Part shown: positions 1 to 9,602 of the stretch, in pieces
Layout: every line of letters starts with the position of its first letter
Position numbering within the stretch: the stretch's first letter is position 1
Assembly (NCBI GenBank): GCA_009809945.1
Contig: WTPW01001252.1
Span: 160,063-224,062, forward strand
From: Gigaspora margarita
Taxonomy: Eukaryota; Glomeromycota; Glomeromycetes; Diversisporales; Gigasporaceae
Length of the DNA: 64,000 nt
Direction: 5' to 3'
The notes under the pieces: generated by a model
What the model was told of the DNA's origin: nothing
The model's input: the letters and a program-made list of their open reading frames with translations, nothing else
Database searches by the model: none
Position numbers and translations under genes: made by a program

Positions 1-645
1 TTTTTACCTCTTTTGCTAAAAAAACTTGCAGGCTGTTTTTTTGACCGCTAACATTAATATTTCATCAATAAATAAAAACGATATATTTAAATTTTTGTGC
101 TGTAACATTTTTTAATAACAGAAAACTAGTTTCCATGGCAAATTTACGAGTTGTTTTTTTTTTTTTCGTCTATTGTACTTCGAATTTGTATGTTACACGA
201 TGATCTTAAATCAGATTGAGTAAAAATCACGGGACCGTAAATTTTGCGCCATGACTATTTCACTCAACACGAACATAGGGCAAGGTTCAGTATTGTACAT
301 GGATAAAGTCCAAGCAAAATCATTGGACATGGCCAATGTCCCAATGTTCATGTTCATATGATTATCCCGCGGCAAGTAATGTATATGGACAATGTCCAAT
401 AAAAATTACTGGACATGGAATGTTATTGGCTGACCTGCAAGAAATCTTATTAGTTAAAAATTTTCCTATACAAAAAATTTCTAATGTCATACAGTGCAAA
501 ACAGCATATCCCGACATCACAACTTAGTATTTTCAAAAATAGTCAATTATTATTTCAAATTTGATTTAATTGAAAAAGTAGTTTAGTCAAAATATATTTT
601 ATTAGAAAAAAACTATTTATACACTGCGTGTATGTACACGGGTAC
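1..645. other. AT-rich non-coding stretch with a hAT-like end
   Basis: No gene is visible. At 285-420 there is a CAGTATTGTACATGG segment followed by GTCCAA/TGGACA words. It resembles the CAGTGTTGT end of the hAT-like MITE at 16496-16765, so it may be a decayed relative. No second end was found. Confidence 0.4.
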
Positions 646-651
646 TAATTA

Positions 652-696
652 GGCCAGACCAATTTAATTCGGTGGTTTACATTACATCCTGCTCAC

Positions 697-734
<38 letters not shown>

Positions 735-766
735 AATGTAAACCACCGAATTAAATTGGTCTGGCC
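652..766. mobile_element. PIF/Harbinger-like MITE with a long poly-G core
   Basis: Near-perfect terminal inverted repeats of about 35 bp start with GGCCAGACCAATTTAATT and meet at a G homopolymer of about 30 bases (702-733). TTA flanks both ends (649-651 and 767-769), the three-base TWA duplication typical of PIF/Harbinger. Superfamily is inferred from TSD length and the GG terminus. Related copies: 26201-26462 and the two halves at about 50866 and 61513-61569. Confidence 0.75.
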
Positions 767-788
767 TTAATTGATTGGCAAATCCGTG

Positions 789-1456
789 TAGTGGTACGGG
801 CTGATCCCAAAGGCTTGGACCGACCCGGCCGAGAAAATTACTCTGGCCGGTCGACCAGGCCGACCACATTATTAAAAAATTTTTAGTCAATCCAATATTA
901 CCAACCACACATATAATATGATCTCTTAACAATAATTTCGGTAATTTTACTGAATAAATTACCATACCTCAAAAAATTCTCGTGTTTATGTTGGTTGCTG
1001 TCTATCATACCGAAATTTTCCGATATTTCATTGACTTAATGCTGGCCGAACCTATGATTAATTTCAACCTAATTCGACAACTTGCCCAAAAGTTCTAATG
1101 GTAACTTACATCAATAATCTTAGTAACTTACAATTTGGTAATTATCAGCAGTTAAGTCAACTGCGGAATTAAGTCCTTAAAAATTATTTAGTAGTCCGAC
1201 AATAAGTAAAAAATAATTAGTCAGTCAGAAAAGCTCTTATTCGTCCATTGAACTAAGAAAGATTATTTTGGATTAGCTTATTGATGGACTGACTATTGGT
1301 GGTTTCTAGTAAAATTAAAGCGGATAAAAGGTTGAGAAATAGATTGATTTAAAATCCTAACTTATCTTAGTCAGCCCGCCCGGCCCGTGAAGGCGTGGGT
1401 CGACCTTCGGCCCGCCCTCCCGCCCGGCCGATGGGCCGGGTCAGCCCGTATTACTA
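789..1456. mobile_element. Non-autonomous hAT-like element, 668 bp
   Basis: The TIRs read TAGTGGTACGGGCTGA at the left and TCAGCCCGTATTACTA at the right. They are flanked by a perfect 8-bp duplication AATCCGTG (781-788 and 1457-1464). An 8-bp TSD with a TAG start is the hAT signature. GC-rich ends (CCGGCC, CCCGCCC) contrast with the AT-rich interior and surroundings. No transposase ORF. Confidence 0.85.
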
Positions 1457-1477
1457 AATCCGTGTAATATATAAATT

Positions 1478-1892
1478 GTCGCAGCTGATGCTGAAAACGG
1501 CTGATGCTGAAATTTGGGGTCGCGATTTGAAAATATATGCCCTGCTAAAATCCATATATACTCTTTAATAATCAATTATAGCCCTAAACCCTAACCCAAC
1601 CCTAAAAAAAAAACTAACAAAATTACCCAAAAAATTTTTAAAAAATTTGTATCAAAATAGGTCGAAATTTCAGCATCAGCCGTTTTCAGCATCAGCTGCN
1701 AATTTGGGGTCACAATTTGAAAATATATGCCCTGTTAAAATCCGCATATACTCTTTAATAATCAATTCTAACCCTAAACCCTAACCCAACCCTAAAAAAA
1801 AAACTAACAAAATTACCCAAAAAATTTTTAAAAAATTTGTATCAAAATAGGTCGAAATTTCAGCATCAGCCGTTTTCAGCATCAGCTGCAAC
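1478..1892. mobile_element. MITE with 7-bp TSD and telomere-like core (duplicated across an N)
   Basis: Inverted ends carry GCAGCTGATGCTGAAAACGG and its complement. Direct repeats ATAAATT lie at 1471-1477 and 1893-1899. The interior contains CCCTAAACCCTAACCCAACCC, resembling telomeric CCCTAA. The body is present twice (about 1508-1699 and 1701-1880) on either side of a single N at 1700, which looks like an unmerged contig overlap. Same family as 32237-32459 and 35169-35393. The superfamily is not recognised. Confidence 0.8.
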
Positions 1893-2156
1893 ATAAATTA
1901 TAGACGAAAACTAAACCGATTTGTCACAATATTTTGGATGAGTTTTTTGTTATATAAGGTAAATGGGGTATTGTGGCCAAGTTAAAGTTTCTACTAATAA
2001 TACTTTTTAACAAACATATAGATTTTTATACAATTTTTATTATTTGAACTATGCCTAATAAAGAATAAATTACTGTAAAAAAATCTTTATAACATATATA
2101 TTTTTATAATTAGTACACAAATAGAATATAAAGAAGGATGGGGTATTGTGGCCAAT

Positions 2157-2475
2157 TATTTGATCGCGAAGAATTTTTGATCTACTGGTACATTTTGTAT
2201 GATTTTACCACCAAAATGACCATCTTAGTGAGCGATTCTAACAAGCACAAAATCGTTAAAATCCAACCACAGGATCCTGAGAACATAAATGTTTATATGT
2301 AAAAATTTGCAGATTTACTAATATAATTTATAAAATAAGATAAATCTATATTGATCTCAGGTCTCTGTAATTGGATTTTGATAATTTTATGCTTGTTAGT
2401 ATCGTCTCATTGAGATAGTCAGTTTGGTGGTAAAATCATCCAAAATAGACCAGTGGATCAAAAGTTATTTACTGT
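2157..2475. mobile_element. Foldback element, about 140-bp arms
   Basis: The stretch folds on itself: TTTGATCTACTGGTACATTTT near 2170 pairs imperfectly with its counterpart near 2450, and the pairing continues inwards to about 2285/2350. The right arm contains TGGTGGTAAAATCATCC followed by GACCAGTGGATC, close to the arm core of the foldback at 33151-33539. A direct repeat GGGGTATTGTGGCCAA occurs at about 1964 and 2137. No ORF. Confidence 0.65.
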
Positions 2476-2496
2476 TAAATATTCTATTTAATACAG

Positions 2497-3845
2497 TCAT
2501 ACTCCCATATAATCACACAGTTGGGTATACACCAATACAGTGATTATAAAGAAGTGTGACTGTATAAAGGTTACCTCTATATAAGGACAAATGATAATTG
2601 ATATAAAAAGTGATTTAATAGAGGTATTTTAAAATTTTTATATATTGTTATAGATGATTGCTATATAGGTAAGCCACAATTTTACTAATTAAATCACTTT
2701 TATGTAATAAATAAATTTGTATACAAAATAAATACATATACTCTGAATTTTTATACAAATCAGATAACTTTTTAATAGTACAGTTTTTCACTTTACATAT
2801 CAACAAATATAGCTAAATAATTTGGAATTTTTTTTTAAAGAAATGTAAAATAAAAAAATGTATTAATAAAATGTCAACTGATTTACATGTAATTTTAATG
2901 TAAATATATTTTGTTCTTCTGAACAACATTTATTATTGCATAATAATCAATTTGCTTAATACTATTTTGACTTTTATATATAGCAACATATAAAAATTTT
3001 TTATTAAAAAATTTTTATATATGATTATTGGTTATTGCTATATATAAAAGTCAAAAGAATACTAAGCAAATCATGCAATAATAAACATTGTTCAGGAGAA
3101 CAAAAATGCATTTACTCTAAAACTTTTATATAAATTGGTTGACATTTATTAATACATCTTTTATTTTATATTTCTACAAAAAAAAATCCAAAATTTTTGT
3201 AGATACAAAATGAAATACTACTAATAAAAAGTTATCTGATTTATACTAAAATTTTAGAGTAAGTGTATTTTGTTCTTTTGGATAACATTTATTATTGCAT
3301 AAAAATCAATTTTCTTAATATTATTTTGACTTTTATATAAGCAATGACCAATAATTAAAATTTTTAATTTATTTTAAAAGTTCTTATATATGATCATTGA
3401 TCATTGCTATATATAAAAGTCAAAATAATACTAAGCCAATCGATTTTTGCAATAATAAACAAAATTCAAAAGATCAAAATACACCAGCTCTAAAATTTTT
3501 ATATAATCAATTGACATTTCATCAAAAATTTTTTATTTTATATTTATACAAAAAAAATTACAAAATTTTTAGCTACATTGGTAGATATATAAAATGAAAA
3601 ACTGCACTAATAAAAGTTATCTGATTTGTATAAAAATTTTAGAATAGATGTATTTATTCTTCTAAAAACTTTAATTATTGTATAATGTTGATTTAATTAG
3701 TAAAATTAAAACTTTTCTATATAGCAACTATTTATAATCATATATAAATGTAATTGTGAAAGGATAATTTTATTATTAAAATTGTCTAACAAATTTTAAA
3801 AAAATGTGATAGTAATTATAAATCATTTGTGATTATATAGAAGAT
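2497..3845. repeat. Array of AT-rich palindromic repeats, possibly a pogo-like element
   Basis: Begins with TACAGTCATACTCCCATATAATCAC, similar to the pogo-like end at 32644. The interior has two imperfect hairpins of about 300 bp (2880-3170 and 3240-3600) sharing TTTTGACTTTTATATA and GCAATAATAAAC. A right end is only hinted at by GTGATTATATAG near 3830. Outer limits are uncertain. Confidence 0.45.
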
Positions 3846-5403
3846 TTTTTAAAACAAATGATATCAAAATACCAGGAGCGGTGTATAAAATACAAAGTGT
3901 ATGGTTTATAGGCAAGTTAGATGGCTTCAGCAATTTTAAGCATCTGATTGGATAAAAAATCCTTGTGACTTATTGTAACACCCAAACAATACTAAAAAAG
4001 GTTATCAAAAGAAATTGCAAATCTAATTGGTAAAAAAAAACATAGTACAAAGTACAAGTGTATGGTTTACTGAAGAGTTAAATGGTAAGTACAAATCTGA
4101 GTATGTGTCTATATTGATGTGCATATGTAATGTACGTATATAAGTAATTCAGTTATATTTCTATAGTGCAATGGGTTTAATTTTTTTGACCAGTCATTGA
4201 TTATACACAAAAAAGTAAAAATACAACAATATAACCTCTATTAGTATCATTAATAGTTCTCTTATGTGCTGTATGAGAGTGTGATTCTCAGTATCTAATT
4301 GAAAAAATATTGTGTGCAGCCAGCACTTTTGAGAGGCACTAGAATTAATGTCCAAAGAAACTAGTAGGTTGATCTATTCTGGACCTTACTGAGTGTACTA
4401 TGTCTTTGATTAGTTTTTTTCAGCTATATAGTGTAATATGAATAGCAAACTACATATCAAGCCCTTGAGTCCAGTGATACTATTGCAATTTTTCTGTGCC
4501 CAATATCACGATATTAATTTATTCTACTTCTGCCTTATGATTATCATTTTTCCTTATATTATTATTAAATTGATCATGCCTTTGATCTTATTACTAACTA
4601 TAGTTATCCTGTTTGCTTTATTTGTTCTATATATAAATACCATGAATATAGTACTATGTACATAAAGTATACTAGGAACAGAGTATGAAGTATGTAGAGC
4701 ATGGTTTACAGGCAAGTTAAGTAAAGTTCACAATTCTAGGCTTCTGTTTTGGATGATCATTTCTTGATTTTGTATGCATGCGTGCTAATGTTTCATGCTT
4801 TTGAATTTGCATAGGAATCATTATTTAAAACATTCTATAACATTACTACAATATTGATTTTTTTTATATGTACATTGACTTGACTATTTATCATAATACT
4901 TTCTTGACTTATTGTGCTTATGTGTTAATATTATAGCTTGTTTACTCAGAATTCTGTTTGGATTATCGATTTATATATTGAGTCACTTAAAATTTTGTTT
5001 ATATTGTTTGCCAACTATATAAAATTGTGCAGATTTACATAATTTTTTAACATTTATGATTGTTGTATACTCAATTATTATTTTTTTGCAGATATCAGGT
5101 ATCTACATTGTCATTGCCCCTTAAATATATTATTATCGTTCATGCATTACATAACCTTAAAATTAATACCTTATTAATGCCCTCCCTACATTGTTTTTTG
5201 TAAACTGACTCTTAAATTGATCACATAATTAACCAGATCAAATTAAGTAATATCCCCGACTTTGATTTTTTATATGAAAGAACAATTGCTTCACTAATTA
5301 TAAAAATTGCATATATTAAATTTTATGAAATTAATAATGTGAATTTGATACTGAACATATGTACTTTAACTCAATTGTGAATCAAAATTTGACTACTGTA
5401 AAT
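3846..5403. other. AT-rich intergenic stretch
   Basis: No gene or element with definable ends. A short motif TATGGTTTA(T/C)A/TGGCAAGTTA occurs three times (about 3900, 4060, 4700) in otherwise unrelated sequence. The longest open frame (4438-4665) is hydrophobic, compositionally driven and unlike any family known to me. Confidence 0.4.
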
Positions 5404-5762
5404 GGGCTGTGGACTAGGAAACCCCATCTTTGAAGGGGTTGAGAAAATAGCGATTATTTGTTGTAAAACCTAAATTTTACTCCTTGATTTTTTGTTTAGT
5501 TTTAAATATCAATTACTGAATAAACAATGTCATATAATGATTGACCAATCTAATTTAATCAAGTCATCAACCTTTGGTTGTAAATCTATTTTTAGAACAC
5601 AATTGTCGAAAAATTGGTTTAACATTCAGGTTAAAAAAATCACAATAATTAATTATATCAACATAGGGTAAAAAGTAAAAATAGAACCAGCACTTTAATT
5701 TGAATCAAAATCTCAAAATTGTTGAAAAAGTGTCAAAGGCAGATTTTCCTAGTCCACAACCC
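5404..5762. mobile_element. TIR element (MITE), 359 bp
   Basis: Imperfect 30-bp inverted ends GGGCTGTGGACTAGGAAA and TTTTCCTAGTCCACAACCC. A possible TSD AAAT flanks both sides. No coding capacity; superfamily not assigned. Confidence 0.7.
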
Positions 5763-6086
5763 AAATAGCAACTAGAATATCTGAATGGTTGCAATAATTA
5801 GATCATGTATATATTATCAGAATCTAATAGGTGTTTAGAAAAAATCATGTTAGATAATTCTATCTATACATAATATCTAGCATCATAGTGTACTAATTTC
5901 CCACTCCTGGTTTTGTACAACTGTGTTGTGCAGCTACTTATTGTATAGGAGGTAATTGTAAACAGTATTGTATATTGAACATTTTTTGAACATTTTGAAC
6001 ATTTTTTCAAATTAAAATTACTTAAAATTTTATTATAATAATCTATTTTAATTTTTTTTAAAAATGAATCAGCATCTAAAAAAATA

Positions 6087-6291
6087 TACAATCAACTCTC
6101 TCTAGTCCATACTGCTAGCTTGCACAATTTTTACTATATAAAAATTTGAAAAAATCAGTTTTCAAAAGTTATATATAGTTAATCCAAACTTTATAATAAA
6201 ATTTACAAATGTCTTAAAGCTTTATATTCAGTTTAGAAAGAATTTAATAGTGTCCAGATTAGAGAGTTTGGATTAGAGAGAGGTAACTGTA
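6087..6291. mobile_element. Tc1/pogo-like MITE, about 200 bp
   Basis: TA-flanked inverted ends: TACAATCAACTCTCTCTAG at the left, and at the right TTAGAGAGAGGTAACTGTA. A TA duplication and CARTYRACTCTCTCT-type ends fit Tc1/mariner or pogo. No ORF inside. Confidence 0.65.
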
Positions 6292-8031
6292 TAATTATTT
6301 TTATTAAATTAATTTATTAATTGTTTAAGCCTTAGATATAGGCTTGGACAATTTAGGACAATCTTGGATGTTGGACAAAAAACATAGTTTGGACACATCC
6401 AATGTACAATACTGATTGTAGGAGGAATAACTGTACTATAATAAATTCAAATACCGGTATGTGAAAATTTATATTTTGTATAAATAATGATATTTTGTGA
6501 TCTAGTGATCAGATTGGATAGATTTTATACTATTCAATTCATCTCAATAAGACAAATTAGTTGGTATAAAATTTATCTAACTCAGCTCACTAAATTATAA
6601 AACATGCTACTTGGTTACTATACTTCTATTTATCTTATAAATTTATAAAAATATATATAAAATTGCTATTTATCTTATAAATTTATAAAAATATATATAA
6701 AATTACTATAAACTTTGAAACTTTAATGTTTTTTTCTTTATATATTAACTTAAAATTAAGGGTAGAGTGAACATAGATCAATTTTCATATGGTTTACATG
6801 GTACTACAAAATTTTATATAGAAAACAAAAATATGCTTCTAATAAAACTTTTTAAAATTATAGTCAATATTTCCCAAAAATTTGTAATATATAGTTTGAT
6901 GCTCATATTTGTTATAGTAAATGTTAAACCCTATATCGTTTAAAAAAATCTATTTTCATATATTGATAAAAAAATTTAGGTAGACCCAAATTTACTTAGG
7001 TAGCACAAAAATTGCTAATTCTGATTGGTCAGATCTATATTGTTTACAATTTTGATTAGTTGATAATCTGATTTCATATGATTACAATGTGATTACTATT
7101 AAAAATGATCTACATTCACCCTACTCTTAAATATTTCAGAAATATAGAACAGAGGAGAAAAAAGATTAAGCTTAAAAATCTGATTAAAATTTTACTAATT
7201 TTGCACAAACAAAAATGTAACTTTGTCAAAAACAAATATTTTATAATTTTAAGATAATAAGTATATATAAAAACATACTTTAAACAACTTTACTTAGAAG
7301 AAGGAAGTAAGTTACCTTGTAAGAAACATGGTTGTCTATGTACTAATTGGTTTTTAATATAATCTTTTTATAAGTTAAGCTACTTTGGGCTTTTAAACAA
7401 AATTGTTTGGCATATAATTTTACTTGTGTTTAAGATCAAAATGCATTTTCTAGATCTTTTATTAAGTGATAATAGAGTTAAAGTTAGAAAATTTTTTTTA
7501 AATTAACACCATTTTTCATTTAGTAAAAGGTTTGAGAAAGCACATTTTAACCTTAAGCATAATGAAAATTACATACTAAACAACTTTGCTTAAAAGCCCA
7601 AAATAGGTTATACTAATAAGAAAGTTTCATATTAAAATATTAAAAATTTTAATTAACTTTAGGCCGAGCAAAGTAAATTTTCTAGTTTACAATCATATAT
7701 AATTTTAAATGACCTGCCAACCCAGATTTTATTTTTTTATAATGAAAATTTTTTTTATTTTTTATTTTAAAAAATTTTTATTAAAAAACAATTTAATAAG
7801 GTATTTATTTAATAATATATACTTAATAATGTATATTTAATATTTAAAGATATGAAAAATATTTAAGAAGAATATTGAAATTCTACTTTTATTTTTTTTT
7901 AGGATTAGACGATACTAGCCAATCACAATTCGCAAAGGTCACGTGATAATAATTTTTAAATTTTAAATTAGCAAAAATTGACCTGGCCGGGATATGAAAA
8001 CCAGAAAATTTACTTTGCATCACCTTAGTAT
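6292..8031. other. AT-rich intergenic stretch with a decayed hAT-like end
   Basis: At 6335-6414 GGACAA words end in CCAATGTACAATACTG. This is the complement of the CAGTATTGTACATTGG-type end also seen near 287, so probably another hAT-like remnant. A 50-bp direct duplication (CTATTTATCTTATAAATTTA) lies at about 6625-6705. No gene found. Confidence 0.4.
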
Positions 8032-8348
8032 TGTTACAAGTGACTATTGCCTTCAATATAGTACTTGCAACACAATACACGGTAATAGGGATCTTATAAG
8101 GGTCAGAGAAGATATGAAGCAGTGTGCAAGTGGGATATTACTTCACTATGGTGGTTCAGTATATTTATTAATGAGCAAGAGGATATTTATTGGGATAAGA
8201 TATATTTTATTAATAATAATAGGATATAATATTGAGAGGGTATTTATTTATAAACATTAGAAGAGGAGAAGGGAAACTGAGTCTAAGCTTAAAGCTAATG
8301 TACAGGAAAGCAGAAAGCTAGGGTTTATATATCTTTTAGAAAGCTAAT

Positions 8349-8452
8349 GAAACTCGTAAAACTAATAAAACTTATAAATCTAATAAAACTAATAAAAATA
8401 ATAAAACTAATAAAACTAATAAAACTAATAAAACTAATAAAACTAATAAAAT
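8349..8452. repeat. AATAAAACT nonamer microsatellite
   Basis: Tandem ACTAATAAA units, about ten, within the LTR. Equivalent arrays are at 9460-9560, 15175-15262 and 15416-15522. Translation in one frame gives FIS/LLV repeats, so ORF calls here are artefacts. Confidence 0.85.
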
Positions 8453-8454
8453 GT

Positions 8455-9455
8455 GTTGTGGCGCCTTAGAGAAGTGGTCAAGGTGTCACCCCAAGTAGCA
8501 AATTGATAGTTCGAATCCCATTGGCGATGTTTTGGAGTTAAATCTGTGTTCGGTAATTGTGGCTTATGATCAGTTGGGTGCAAAACCTGTAACCCTGGTT
8601 CTACCATCTTGAATGGAAGCTCACAGGCGCAATGGTGTACCATATCGCAAATTCAGGGAACTGAAAAAAACCTACAAGAACTTGTTTGGCAAGACCCGAA
8701 TTAGGAGGTAGTAAAAATCGGTCCTTACGGTATATGCTAAAGAAGGCAGGTACTATGATCGGAATGAACCTAATAAGGGCAGGTAGCTTTTGTTACCAAA
8801 TCTGGGCACTGATACATGTATGGGACATGGAAGGTGTTCCGGTAGGCTCTTGTGCGAGGGTAAAGTAACCTTAGGCTGTTAATTACCAAAAGAGTTGTGG
8901 CCCCACAATATCGCACGTCACGTGGTGAGTCAGGTAGTAATAGGAGGACCATGAATCAGAGGGTTTAAATAGACAATTTCCGTAGTTGAGTTGTAGGTAT
9001 GGCAGCTAGTATAGAACCTTCGGGCGGACTATTTAAATTAGGCACCAAAAGTGCATGTGTGGCTAGTTGTTAGGGTTCCGCAATTTGATTTGATCTTCAA
9101 ATATTTGAGTCAAATATTTGATCAAATTCAAATTCAAATTTGACTATATTTGATTTGATCAAATTCAAATCTGGCCATATTTGATTTGATTAACAAATAT
9201 TTGATTTGATTTGAAAATTACTATTAAAAATTCAAATTCAAATCAAATTCAAATCCAAATATTTGAATCAAATCAAATTCAAATTAGGGTCAATTTGATT
9301 TGATCAAATTCAAATTGACCCAATATTTGATTTGATTTGAATTTGAGGAACCCTACTAGTTGTATCCTCATTTATGAAACAAATATTACGTCACTATAAC
9401 TCATAATAAAATCCCGGCCATTGCACACGGCCTCTAAACTTGAAAAAAAAATAAA
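8455..9455 (+). mobile_element. tRNA-derived SINE with nested hAT MITE
   Basis: The head looks like a tRNA with pol III promoter boxes: an A-box-like TTAGAGAAGTGGTCAAGG at about 8466 and a B-box-like AGTTCGAATCCC at about 8509. The roughly 700-bp body is non-coding and ends in an A-rich tail (about 9440-9455). It sits inside the AATAAAACT array of the LTR, so a TSD cannot be told apart from the repeat. The GGCGCC...TGGTCAAGG head resembles a tRNA-Ser/Leu type; the exact source is not established. Confidence 0.6.
9071..9355. mobile_element. hAT-like MITE, 285 bp, TAGGGTTCC ends
   Basis: Perfect 9-bp TIRs TAGGGTTCC/GGAACCCTA with a perfect 8-bp TSD CTAGTTGT (9063-9070, 9356-9363). The interior is almost wholly built of TTTGATTTGA and CAAATCAAAT words, like the subterminal transposase-binding repeats of hAT elements. 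Same family as 55850-58111. Confidence 0.9.
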
Positions 9456-9602
9456 TAAAACTAATAAAACTAATAAAACTAATAAAACTAATAAAACTAA
9501 TAAAACTAATAAAACTAATAAAACTATAAAACTATAAACTGTAAAACTGTAAAACTGTAAAACTGTAAAACTGCGCTTTGGTAAGCAACCCATTCTATAA
9601 CA

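Larger units (their letters stand above)
8032..9602 (-). repeat. Left LTR, split by a SINE
   Basis: Homologous to 14850-15317. It is interrupted within its AATAAAACT microsatellite at about 8455-9455 by a tRNA-derived SINE that carries its own hAT MITE. Confidence 0.75.

Noticed and set aside
693-965. Proline-rich ORF (PPPPPPPPPP)
   Set aside because: It is the poly-G core of a MITE read on the other strand.
1562-1800. CCCTAA-like runs as a true telomere
   Set aside because: Only two to three imperfect units, inside a MITE with its own TIRs and TSD, repeated only because of an assembly junction.
8455-8530. A functional tRNA gene
   Set aside because: The acceptor stem does not close convincingly and a long SINE body follows directly.
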